A stretch of 7,410 nucleotides of DNA from CAKSST01 sp045535505 (GTDB lineage: Bacteria; Bacillota; Clostridia; Oscillospirales; Acutalibacteraceae), in assembly GCA_045535505.1 (NCBI GenBank), contig JAZSLU010000050.1:1-7410 (forward strand). The letters run 5' to 3'. Below the pieces are notes generated by a model that was not told where the DNA came from, ran no database searches, and worked only from the letters and a program-made list of their open reading frames with translations. Positions 1 to 5,426 of this stretch are shown piece by piece. Position 1 is the stretch's first letter; every line of letters starts with the position of its first letter. The translations under genes and the position numbers were made by a program.

Positions 1-121
1 CTTTACTGTATGAAAACACAAATTTTCAATGATGGTAATAAACGGGCGTCGGTGATATTTGCAAATCACTATTTAATTTCAAAGGCGGGGGGACTCTTGG
101 TTATACCCGAAAATCACGTTC
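1..121. repeat. Direct terminal repeat, left copy (assembly overlap / circle closure)
   Basis: Bases 1-121 are identical, base for base, to 7290-7410. The repeat lies inside the fic coding sequence and keeps its frame. An exact odd-length overlap at the two ends of a contig is what a de Bruijn assembler leaves when it walks round a circle or a tandem repeat. The unique length is therefore 7,289 bp. It is unlikely to be a biological terminal repeat, because it starts and stops in the middle of codons of one gene with no special end sequence. Confidence 0.93.
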
Positions 122-219
122 CTGAATTCAAAAAACTTTTGATAAATTATTATGAAGATAAAGACAACGGAGAAATCAAAGAATTCTTAAAACAACACTG
201 TCATAAAAACTTTAGGTAA
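1..219 (+). CDS. Fic family protein, C-terminal part (continues from the right end of the window)
   Basis: This is the last 72 codons plus stop of the Fic-domain gene whose start is at 6570; when the terminal repeats are overlapped the reading frame is continuous. It holds the active-site loop region: KTQIFNDGNKRAS (about residues 245-257 of the joined 312-residue protein), which matches the Fic motif HxFxDGN(G/K)R except that the catalytic His is Gln. It is followed by the helix ANHYLIS and a C-terminal segment rich in Lys and Glu ending at residue 312. The ATG at 10 is an internal Met codon with no ribosome site and is not a start. The stop at 217-219 runs directly into a hairpin. Fic domains usually transfer AMP or another nucleotide-derived group to a protein hydroxyl; activity is doubtful here because of the His replacement. 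Confidence 0.88.
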   Translation, partial: LYCMKTQIFNDGNKRASVIFANHYLISKAGGLLVIPENHVPEFKKLLINYYEDKDNGEIKEFLKQHCHKNFR

Positions 220-253
220 TATAACGAGCGGTGAACTTCACCTCTCGTTATAT
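219..253. terminator. Hairpin terminator after fic, possibly bidirectional
   Basis: ATAACGAG (221-228) pairs with CTCGTTAT (244-251), and GGTGAA (230-235) with TTCACC (237-242), with one c/t mismatch; two further A-T pairs extend it to 219 and 253. It starts at the fic stop codon. The T-tract on the plus side is weak (TCTTTCT). The stop codon of the minus-strand truncated spoVT ORF also lies inside it, so the hairpin could end transcripts from both sides. Confidence 0.65.
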
Positions 254-414
254 CTTTCTACTACACTATGTATCGCTATGCAAAACCTGTCGAAATGTGT
301 CAATGTTGTCAGCAGAGGGTCACCCTCGCGAATTCTCATAGTACGGCGAATTTCTTTGGGGATAACCACTCTCCCCAAATCGTCAACTCTACGAACAATT
401 CCGGTTGCTTTCAT
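238..414 (-). pseudogene. spoVT: Truncated spoVT 5' fragment with a foreign tail, copy A (58 codons)
   Basis: Read on the minus strand from ATG 414-412, the product begins MKATGIVRRVDDLGRVVIPK and continues EIRRTMRIREGDPL. I recognise this as the N-terminal AbrB-type DNA-binding arm of SpoVT, the forespore transcription factor of endospore formers (normally about 178 residues). After residue 34 the match stops and an unrelated tail (LTTLTHFDRFCIAIHSVVERYNER) runs to TGA at 240-238. The ribosome site AAGGAG (428-423) sits 8 nt before the ATG, so translation is possible. The swapped-hairpin AbrB fold needs roughly 45-50 residues, so the last strand is missing or replaced by the tail. It is a pseudogene by homology, but copy B has the same length and breakpoint, and the head differs almost only at silent positions, so a functional mini-protein cannot be ruled out. 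Confidence 0.8.
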
Positions 415-441
415 ATATCTTTCTCCTTTTACAAATACATC

Positions 442-510
442 GTAGGGCGGGGGCTTGCTCCCGCCATTTGGTGCGTTTTTGTATGCGGCGGGAGCAAGCC
501 CCCGCCCTAC
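442..510. repeat. GC-rich perfect inverted repeat (MITE/REP-like hairpin), copy A
   Basis: Arms 442-465 and 487-510 are perfect 24-bp reverse complements, beginning GTAGGGCGGGGG and ending CCCCCGCCCTAC, around a 21-nt loop. On the minus strand it falls in the leader of the truncated spoVT, upstream of the ribosome site. Short hairpins with GTAGGG...CCCTAC ends are, from memory, common dispersed repeats in gut Clostridia. It is not followed by a T-tract, so a simple terminator is less likely. Confidence 0.88.
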
Positions 511-569
511 AATAATTTTACAAATTACGCTGTTAGTATCTGTAAAAGCCAGGAAATTATACCGCAGTA

Positions 570-598
570 TTTACTTTTTACTATTTCTATAATATAAT
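570..598 (+). promoter_or_regulatory. Sigma-A-type promoter for the histidine phosphatase gene
   Basis: TTTACT (570-575, four of six consensus bases), a 17-bp spacer, then TATAAT (593-598). An overlapping TATAAT lies at 588-593. The expected start near 605 leaves a leader of about 30 nt with the ribosome site. The same -35, -10 and spacing recur in block B, so the promoter is part of the repeat. Confidence 0.7.
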
Positions 599-635
599 CA
601 AACTGCTTTAACATATGCCAAAGGAGAATCTACAA

Positions 636-1325
636 ATGCGCATTTACTTTATCAGGCATGGCCATCCCAATTATGAGAAAGACTGTCTAACAGATATTGG
701 TCATTTGCAGGCTGAAGCCTGTGCACATCGGTTAAATAACAAAGGCATTCAAAGAGTTTTTGCCTCTACAAAAGGCAGAGCGATGGAAACTGCTGCGCAT
801 ACAGCAGAGAAACTGAGGCTTGAAGTAGAGCCACTTGATTTTATCCGCGAGCTGCGTTGGCGATCTAAAACGGAGCAGCCTATCTTTAAAAACGGTCACC
901 CCTGGTTGATTGTGGATGATATGGTGCTAAAAGGCGAAGACCTATTTGACGAGGATTGGTCGGAAAGTGCTCGATTCTCTTCCAGTGTTATTGGGGCGAG
1001 TGTAAAAACAGTGACAGACGGCATAGATTCATGGCTGAGAGATTTTGGCTATGAACGCGAAGGCAAATACTACCGTGTTGTTGGAAATAACACAAAACAA
1101 ACTGTGGCAATATTCAGCCATGCCGGCGCTTCCTCTGCAGCTTTGTCACATTTACTAAGTGTGGCTTTTCCGTGGTTTATTCAAGTGATCCGTCCCAATT
1201 TCACTTCTGTAACAATAGTAGACTTGGGCGACGAAGTCGGTACTTTAACTTTCCCCAGATTGATGCTTCTCAACGACGCCCGTCATATTGAGGAAATTGA
1301 TTCAAACAGCTTCTTCGGAAATTAA
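636..1325 (+). CDS. Histidine phosphatase family protein (phosphoglycerate-mutase-like)
   Basis: This is a 229-residue cytoplasmic protein of the histidine phosphatase superfamily, which removes phosphate through a phospho-His intermediate. The RHG signature is at residues 7-9 (YFIRHG), with His8 as the predicted nucleophile; Arg48 in the STKGRAMET segment, Glu72 in RELRW and His162 in IFSHAG fit the rest of the phosphate pocket. The substrate is unknown: the middle region (about residues 75-150) is not that of a glycolytic mutase I recognise. The start at 636 is preferred over the in-frame ATG at 615, because AAGGAG (621-626) lies between them, 9 nt before 636. It is a single-gene unit with its own promoter in block A and a hairpin terminator just after the stop, flanked by the two repeat blocks. 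Confidence 0.9.
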   Translation: MRIYFIRHGHPNYEKDCLTDIGHLQAEACAHRLNNKGIQRVFASTKGRAMETAAHTAEKLRLEVEPLDFIRELRWRSKTEQPIFKNGHPWLIVDDMVLKGEDLFDEDWSESARFSSSVIGASVKTVTDGIDSWLRDFGYEREGKYYRVVGNNTKQTVAIFSHAGASSAALSHLLSVAFPWFIQVIRPNFTSVTIVDLGDEVGTLTFPRLMLLNDARHIEEIDSNSFFGN

Positions 1326-1333
1326 GAAATACC

Positions 1334-1358
1334 AGCGCAGTAGAATTTCTACTGCGCT
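1334..1358. terminator. Hairpin terminator after the phosphatase gene
   Basis: AGCGCAGTAGAA (1334-1345) and TTCTACTGCGCT (1347-1358) are perfect 12-bp reverse complements, giving a stem of about 10 bp with a 5-nt loop, followed by T-rich ATTATTCTTT. It begins 9 bp after the stop. The TAG of the minus-strand truncated spoVT copy B (1351-1349) is inside it, so it may serve both strands. Confidence 0.82.
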
Positions 1359-1525
1359 ATTATTCTTTGTGCCACACTATGTATCGCCCAACAAAAGAGG
1401 TCGATTTGTGTCAATGTTGTCAGCAAGGGGTCGCCCTCGCGGATTCTCATTGTTCTTCTTATTTCTTTGGGAATAACCACCCTTCCCAAATCGTCTATTC
1501 TACGAACTATTCCTGTTGCTTTCAT
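1349..1525 (-). pseudogene. spoVT: Truncated spoVT 5' fragment with a foreign tail, copy B (58 codons)
   Basis: From ATG 1525-1523 on the minus strand the product starts MKATGIVRRIDDLGRVVIPK and continues EIRRTMRIREGDPL, again matching the SpoVT/AbrB N-terminus to residue 34. It then switches to a tail LTTLTQIDLFCWAIHSVAQRIIAQ and stops at 1351-1349 after 58 codons, exactly the length of copy A. AAGGAG (1541-1536) lies 10 nt upstream of the ATG. Codons 1-35 differ from copy A at 14 places, 13 of them silent and one Val/Ile. In the tail (codons 36-51) four of six differing codons change the residue. The head therefore carries the mark of protein-level selection and the tail does not. No full-length spoVT is in the window. 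Confidence 0.8.
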
Positions 1526-1551
1526 ATATATCTATCTCCTTATCACATTTC

Positions 1552-1625
1552 GTAGGGGAGGGGGTCCATCCCCTCCCGCAAATTGAGATGAAACCTATCG
1601 GGAGGGCGCAGAGACCCTCCCCTAC
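1552..1625. repeat. GC-rich imperfect inverted repeat (MITE/REP-like hairpin), copy B
   Basis: Arms 1552-1578 and 1599-1625. The outer 11 bp (GTAGGGGAGGG / CCCTCCCCTAC) and the inner CCTCCCG / CGGGAGG pair perfectly, with a mismatched bulge between them. Position and GTAGGG...CCCTAC ends match the hairpin in block A, but the arm sequence is different. Confidence 0.82.
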
Positions 1626-1686
1626 AACAAAATTTTCAAATCGTGTTGTTATTATCTGTATTTTAAGGAGATTTATACTGTATGAA

Positions 1687-1715
1687 TTTACTTTTTAAGG
1701 CTATTATGTTATAAT
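1687..1715 (+). promoter_or_regulatory. Sigma-A-type promoter with extended -10 for the DUF2716-like gene
   Basis: TTTACT (1687-1692), a 17-bp spacer and TATAAT (1710-1715) preceded by TG at 1707-1708. The predicted start near 1722 is almost at the ribosome site AAAGGCGGTG (1721-1730), so the leader would be very short. Same elements and spacing as the promoter at 570-598. Confidence 0.72.
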
Positions 1716-1735
1716 AAATTAAAGGCGGTGAAAAT

Positions 1736-2242
1736 ATGGATTTATCAAAAGAAAACAAAAAGTATATTTATGATTTTATAGATAAAGAATTGCGATTTAT
1801 GCCGAGCGTTAACAGAGGTTTCTTTTTGCCATTTTCCATCAATCGACCTTTTGCAGTGTATGATATTTCTCAAATGACCGATTCTCAAATTGATTTGTTG
1901 CATGAATTGGCACCGAGCGCCCTTGCAAACTGTTTGCCGCCAGGGCACCTGCTTTATGCAATTGATTGGTTTCATAGTTTCATACTGTATGACCCGCGCA
2001 ATTCTGAAAATATCCAAAGTAACGAGCCTGACGTTCCACAGTATAACAGCAACGGTATTGCTTATTTCCATACCTTTTACCCTAACGGTGATTATTATTT
2101 CTTTATTGAAAAGTACGGGGCGTTTGGTTATCTTTCGCACCCTTGGCGCGAAGAGGTATGGATCTATGGGGAAACGCTTTTAAAAGAATTTTCAAAAATC
2201 GAAAAACAACTTGGTTTCATCAAAAAATCAATCGTACAATAA
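1736..2242 (+). CDS. DUF2716-like protein of unknown function
   Basis: This is a 168-residue soluble protein without signal peptide or membrane segment. The blocks LLYAIDWFHSF (residues 72-82), FHTFYPNGDYYFFI (111-124) and FGYLSHPWREEVWIYGE (130-146) match my recollection of DUF2716, a small family found in Bacilli and Clostridia with no established role. The aromatic-rich strands and the PNGDYY and HPWR blocks are its most conserved parts. The start is set by AAAGGCGGTG, one mismatch from the full anti-Shine-Dalgarno complement, ending 5 nt before the ATG. It is a single-gene unit: promoter in repeat block B and a strong terminator 18 bp after the stop. Nothing in the neighbours suggests a function. 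Confidence 0.72.
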   Translation: MDLSKENKKYIYDFIDKELRFMPSVNRGFFLPFSINRPFAVYDISQMTDSQIDLLHELAPSALANCLPPGHLLYAIDWFHSFILYDPRNSENIQSNEPDVPQYNSNGIAYFHTFYPNGDYYFFIEKYGAFGYLSHPWREEVWIYGETLLKEFSKIEKQLGFIKKSIVQ

Positions 2243-2260
2243 AAGACACTGTTTTCAAGC

Positions 2261-2291
2261 CAAAAGCGAGGTGAAATTCACCTCGCTTTTG
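2261..2291. terminator. Bidirectional terminator between convergent genes
   Basis: AAAAGCGAGGTGAA (2262-2275) and TTCACCTCGCTTTT (2277-2290) are perfect reverse complements, and C2261/G2291 adds another pair. The stem ends in TTTT on both strands, so it suits both the DUF2716-like gene and the glycoside hydrolase operon, whose stop is at 2298-2300. Confidence 0.9.
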
Positions 2292-2297
2292 CTATGT

Positions 2298-4286
2298 TTA
2301 TTCTTCTATTATTTCTACTATGTTGTGCATATCTATACGTTTTACAGTTAAGTACACTCTGCCGTCCTTTATGGTGTAATCAAGTTTTTCACCTTGTGGT
2401 TGTAAGATTATCTCTTTTGGTGGTTTAGAAATGGCAATTGATATCTTAACATCCAAAACAGGCGGTATGAAATCTTCTGTATCACAAATAATGTTGTTAT
2501 GATTGCCGTTGCCATTCATCAGCTGAAGCATTATGCGGTCATTCTTTTTCAGGCAAACCAAATCCACGAATCCGCAGCACTCCTCAATACGTGTAAACGG
2601 AGTATAAAGTTTTTCACATATAAGTTTTATTATATCGCGGTGTAGATACTGTGTTGCTTTATCATAAGCTTTGCCGAGGTCAGCGCTAACTGCTGCAATC
2701 TTTCCTTTTCCGTAATTCGATATAATGGCAAAGGGGCTGTGCTTTTCTCGCTCGTCATAATAAGTATGGGCTATAACCTCGCAATTTTCATCACCGATCA
2801 ACTGCATAGGATATAACACAGCTCCGACGTTATTGCCGTCAATAGTTAAAAAGCGTTGGTCTTTTGCGTCATTTCTTTGAGCCAGAAAACGCTCGGCCGG
2901 TACGTCATCATCTAACTCGCAAACCTTAAATGGCGCACCTTGCGCTTCAAAAAGTTTACAGGTGTTATTTCCTACCAGTAACAAACTTCCTCCGTTTTCG
3001 GCGTATTCAAGTAAAAGTTTAATCGTTTCTTTATTTAACTCGTGTAAGGTTTCAGGAACCGCTATCATAGAAAATTCACTTGCACGGTGTGCTAAGTTGT
3101 GTTCGGAAATTATTTCAAACGACTGTCCTGCGTTACATAAAAGTGCCGTAAGACCGCGCTTGCCTGCCGCACCGTCTGAACCGCGAGTAAAGAGACGGTG
3201 CTCATCTAAATAATGGTCATGGGTAGAAACAAACATTGCCGCTTGTGGAATGATCTTTCCTTTAAAGCAAAATTTTTCGCGTTCCTGCAAAAACTTTGCC
3301 ACCGGAAGAAAACTCATTATAGCCCGCATTCTTGGTGCTCCGTCAAAATATTGGGAAAGACCAAACTGGAACGCGCCGCCCAAAGAAATTGTAGCCGCGG
3401 CTTGTTGCATTAACTGTATTGGGTGAACGGGCAACAAATCAATCTTTTCTTCACCGCTGTAGCGCTGCGCCATACCCATAACGTCCCACGGTTTGTTTTG
3501 CTGCGGTAGATAACGCGCTGCATAGCGCGTAGCATTAAGCGAGTCAAAAGGTGTAGTGTCTCCGGAAATAAAGTCTACATCAATAGACACCTTTTCGGGC
3601 ATCTTAACGCTAAACAAATAGTTGGATGTTATTTGTAATTTAGGATATTTTTTATGCAGCACTTCCACGTAATAGGCAACGTGACGGCGGAATAATTCGC
3701 GATTGAAATTAAAGTAATCGTGATAATAAGGGTGTCCCGGGGTGGGCTTTTCCCCGTTCAAGCAAATGCCGGTTTCTTTTTCAAAAGCTTTTAGAGTTTG
3801 TTCATGGTAGTCCACCTCAGAAGCCCAGCATTCGCCGTCTATCCAAACACCATCAATTTCGTATTTTTCTACCAATTCCGAAATTTGCGGAATTAAAATG
3901 TCATCGTCATAATGTCCCATAGGGAATGCAATCGAATCACTGTGGGTACCGTCTGCGTATAAAACCGCTTCTTCGGGGTGCTCAAGACAATACTTATTGT
4001 CCCACAAACCCGAATAATGTATATAAAGAGCTACCCCTTCTTCGCGGGTGATTTTTCTCCATGTTGCCAGCGGATCGCCCGACATAGGCATTGCGTTACC
4101 GATTTTTGAGGGATAAGACGCCCAACCGAAATGCCCTTTACAGTCGATTTGCCAAAAATCAGGCTTGAGTTCTCGGCATATTTTTCTGATATCCTCTTCT
4201 TTCAATCGTCTACCGATTGTGCCCATCCAAGGTCTTGCGTGAAAATCACAATGAATTCCCCAAAAGCTATCCTTTCTTGTTTTCAT
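2298..4286 (-). CDS. Intracellular glycoside hydrolase, alpha-L-fucosidase-like (GHL6/GH151-type architecture)
   Basis: This is a 662-residue protein with no signal peptide, so it acts on imported sugars. The N-terminal half (about 5-340) looks like a TIM barrel: FWGIHCDFHARPW (8-20), FWQIDCKGHFGW (44-55), VALYIHYSGLWD (85-96) and YEIDGVWIDGECW (142-154). The last resembles the DxxWfDG strand of alpha-L-fucosidases, with Asp150 as candidate nucleophile. Residues about 385-560 (SEFSMIAVPETLHEL, ENGGSLLLVGNN, GKGKIAAVS) fit a beta-galactosidase-trimerisation-like domain, and the last 90 or so residues look like a beta domain. This order recalls hypothetical glycosyl hydrolase 6 plus the trimerisation domain, as in GH151; the fucose specificity is inference. 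GGAGG (4298-4294) is 7 nt upstream of the ATG. It is the last gene of a three-gene operon, 19 bp after the regulator gene. Confidence 0.8.
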   Translation of the reverse strand: MKTRKDSFWGIHCDFHARPWMGTIGRRLKEEDIRKICRELKPDFWQIDCKGHFGWASYPSKIGNAMPMSGDPLATWRKITREEGVALYIHYSGLWDNKYCLEHPEEAVLYADGTHSDSIAFPMGHYDDDILIPQISELVEKYEIDGVWIDGECWASEVDYHEQTLKAFEKETGICLNGEKPTPGHPYYHDYFNFNRELFRRHVAYYVEVLHKKYPKLQITSNYLFSVKMPEKVSIDVDFISGDTTPFDSLNATRYAARYLPQQNKPWDVMGMAQRYSGEEKIDLLPVHPIQLMQQAAATISLGGAFQFGLSQYFDGAPRMRAIMSFLPVAKFLQEREKFCFKGKIIPQAAMFVSTHDHYLDEHRLFTRGSDGAAGKRGLTALLCNAGQSFEIISEHNLAHRASEFSMIAVPETLHELNKETIKLLLEYAENGGSLLLVGNNTCKLFEAQGAPFKVCELDDDVPAERFLAQRNDAKDQRFLTIDGNNVGAVLYPMQLIGDENCEVIAHTYYDEREKHSPFAIISNYGKGKIAAVSADLGKAYDKATQYLHRDIIKLICEKLYTPFTRIEECCGFVDLVCLKKNDRIMLQLMNGNGNHNNIICDTEDFIPPVLDVKISIAISKPPKEIILQPQGEKLDYTIKDGRVYLTVKRIDMHNIVEIIEE

Positions 4287-4305
4287 ATTCGAACCTCCAC
4301 ATTAA

Positions 4306-5403
4306 TTATAAAGTTATTCCGTAAATGTAAAATAGATTTATCACTTCATTTTTTCGATGAATATTAAGGCTTTTGTATATTTTTTTAATATGGTACTTAA
4401 TCGAATCCTCCGATAAATGAATCTGTTCTGCAATTTCGCTGTATTTTGCACCGTTAACAAGCATCGATATTATTCGTTGTTCTTCGCTTGAAAGCGCTGA
4501 TAAAACACGATCTATTTGCTGTATATGAAGCAGCTCCTTGCTATTTTCCGTGTCATCACCCATAAACTTACCCATGTATGTAGGTATATATTTGCAAGGA
4601 CTTTTGCTTTCTCCGGTTATGTCTGTTGATTCACGGCAAATAAGTTTAATCTTCAGTCTGATATCCAAAGAGGCAATATTTGGAAAACGAACAATGTTTT
4701 GGCAGGTTTGCAATGCGACTGCAACTGTTGTTTCGTAATCACTCACTGTGGTTGTAAGAGGAGGAGAGGTATGGGCGCTTATCCATAAATTACCGTTACC
4801 CATAATTGCCAGATCGTTAGGGACGTCTATCCCTTTTTGTCTGCATTTGGAAAGTAAATAAGCAGCTATAATATCATTGGCGCAAATAACACTGTCATAA
4901 TTCAAAACGTTTTTTAAAAAAAGCTCACACGCTTTGTTTATATCGTCTTCTATATTGTATATGTGCTCTCTTGATACAATCCGAGTAAATGCATCAGCCT
5001 TTCTTTGATCGGATATATCGTTTTTTTGTACACCGAAAAACGCGGTGCTTTTAAATCCTTTTTGTTGCAAATGGGATAGTCCTTCGTAAATTACCGTCTC
5101 TTGATCCGAGGAAATGTGAAAAGTATTTCTACCCTTAACGTCAACTATATCACTTATAAGAACGATTCTGTTGTTTTCTAAATGCTTTAAGCACTCATCA
5201 ATCCATACACCGTCGGCACTTAAAATAACAATAGGGTCTATTGTTTTATCGACACTTTGCCAATCATTTGCTATGTTAATTCTAAATCCGTATTTGGGCG
5301 CAAGCCTATAAAAATGGTCAACTATTGACTGACCCCACTTGAAAGCGGCAAAGCGCGTGTGTACTAATAAAGTAACCGGCTGTTTTAGTTCTGACAAAGT
5401 CAT
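4306..5403 (-). CDS. Sugar-sensing transcriptional regulator: LacI-type ligand domain fused to a C-terminal LuxR helix-turn-helix
   Basis: 365 residues. From about residue 10 to 260 it resembles the periplasmic-binding-protein-like sensor of LacI/PurR regulators: DSVICANDIIAAYLL (170-184), GIDVPNDLAIMGNGN (191-205), PPLTTTVSDYE (214-224) and LICRES (254-259). It has no N-terminal LacI helix-turn-helix; the sensor begins almost at the start codon. Instead residues about 303-363 form a GerE/LuxR-type helix-turn-helix (LSSEEQRIISMLVNGAKYSE, then IAEQIHLSEDSIKYHIKKIY), with a linker at about 262-300. So DNA binding is at the C-terminus, as in E. coli XylR but with a LuxR rather than an AraC domain. 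There is no response-regulator receiver. It probably senses the sugar handled by the flanking genes and controls this operon. GAGGTG (5414-5409) lies 5 nt upstream of the ATG. Confidence 0.87.
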   Translation of the reverse strand: MTLSELKQPVTLLVHTRFAAFKWGQSIVDHFYRLAPKYGFRINIANDWQSVDKTIDPIVILSADGVWIDECLKHLENNRIVLISDIVDVKGRNTFHISSDQETVIYEGLSHLQQKGFKSTAFFGVQKNDISDQRKADAFTRIVSREHIYNIEDDINKACELFLKNVLNYDSVICANDIIAAYLLSKCRQKGIDVPNDLAIMGNGNLWISAHTSPPLTTTVSDYETTVAVALQTCQNIVRFPNIASLDIRLKIKLICRESTDITGESKSPCKYIPTYMGKFMGDDTENSKELLHIQQIDRVLSALSSEEQRIISMLVNGAKYSEIAEQIHLSEDSIKYHIKKIYKSLNIHRKNEVINLFYIYGITL

Positions 5404-5426
5404 TGAAACACCTCGTTTTTTAAGAA

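Larger units (their letters stand above)
261..598. repeat. Repeat block A (truncated spoVT + GC hairpin + plus-facing promoter)
   Basis: This block is homologous along its whole length to block B at 1372-1715; identity is by eye roughly 70-75%, with stretches of perfect match. Order in both: ACACTATGTATCG, a conserved tail, the first 34 codons of spoVT read on the minus strand, its ribosome site, a GC-rich hairpin, a stretch containing TATCTGTA, then TTTACT-N17-TATAAT facing the next plus-strand gene. It fills the 416 bp between the fic stop and the phosphatase start. No transposase is present, so if mobile it would depend on a factor elsewhere. Confidence 0.82.
1372..1715. repeat. Repeat block B (second copy of block A)
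   Basis: This block has the same order of parts as 261-598: ACACTATGTATCG at 1374-1386, truncated spoVT on the minus strand, a GC-rich hairpin, TATCTGTA, and TTTACT-N17-TATAAT. The offset from block A is 1,111 bp at the left edge. The longest shared runs are in the tail after the spoVT breakpoint (TGCTGACAACATTGACACA on the minus strand). It fills the 410 bp between the phosphatase stop and the DUF2716-like gene. Confidence 0.82.

Noticed and set aside
10..219. A separate 69-residue gene starting at ATG 10
   Set aside because: The frame is open upstream and equals the middle of the Fic gene; the ATG is an internal Met in MKTQIF.
442..510. GC hairpin as a Rho-independent terminator
   Set aside because: No T-tract follows on either strand, and the stem (24 bp with a 21-nt loop) is far longer than usual.
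268..597. 109-codon plus-strand ORF in the fic/phosphatase gap
   Set aside because: It runs antisense to the truncated spoVT and across the GC hairpin, has no ribosome site, and its homologous stretch in block B is broken up.
615..635. Upstream ATG for the phosphatase gene
   Set aside because: The AAGGAG ribosome site lies after it and correctly spaced before the ATG at 636; the family's RHG motif also sits close to the start at 636.
1367..1698. Plus-strand ORFs at 1367-1555 and 1516-1698
   Set aside because: They are shadows of the spoVT fragment and the hairpin in block B; no ribosome site or recognisable protein.
1682..1714. 10-codon leader peptide MNLLFKAIML after AAGGAG at 1665-1670
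   Set aside because: It overlaps the -35 and -10 of the promoter, is absent from block A, and is short enough to be chance.
261..1715. Blocks A and B as part of a CRISPR array or tRNA-linked attachment site
   Set aside because: Only two copies about 1.1 kb apart, with genes between them; no short regular repeats, no cas genes and no tRNA.
1745..2140. 131-codon minus-strand ORF
   Set aside because: Antisense to the well-supported DUF2716-like gene; no ribosome site and no recognisable domain.
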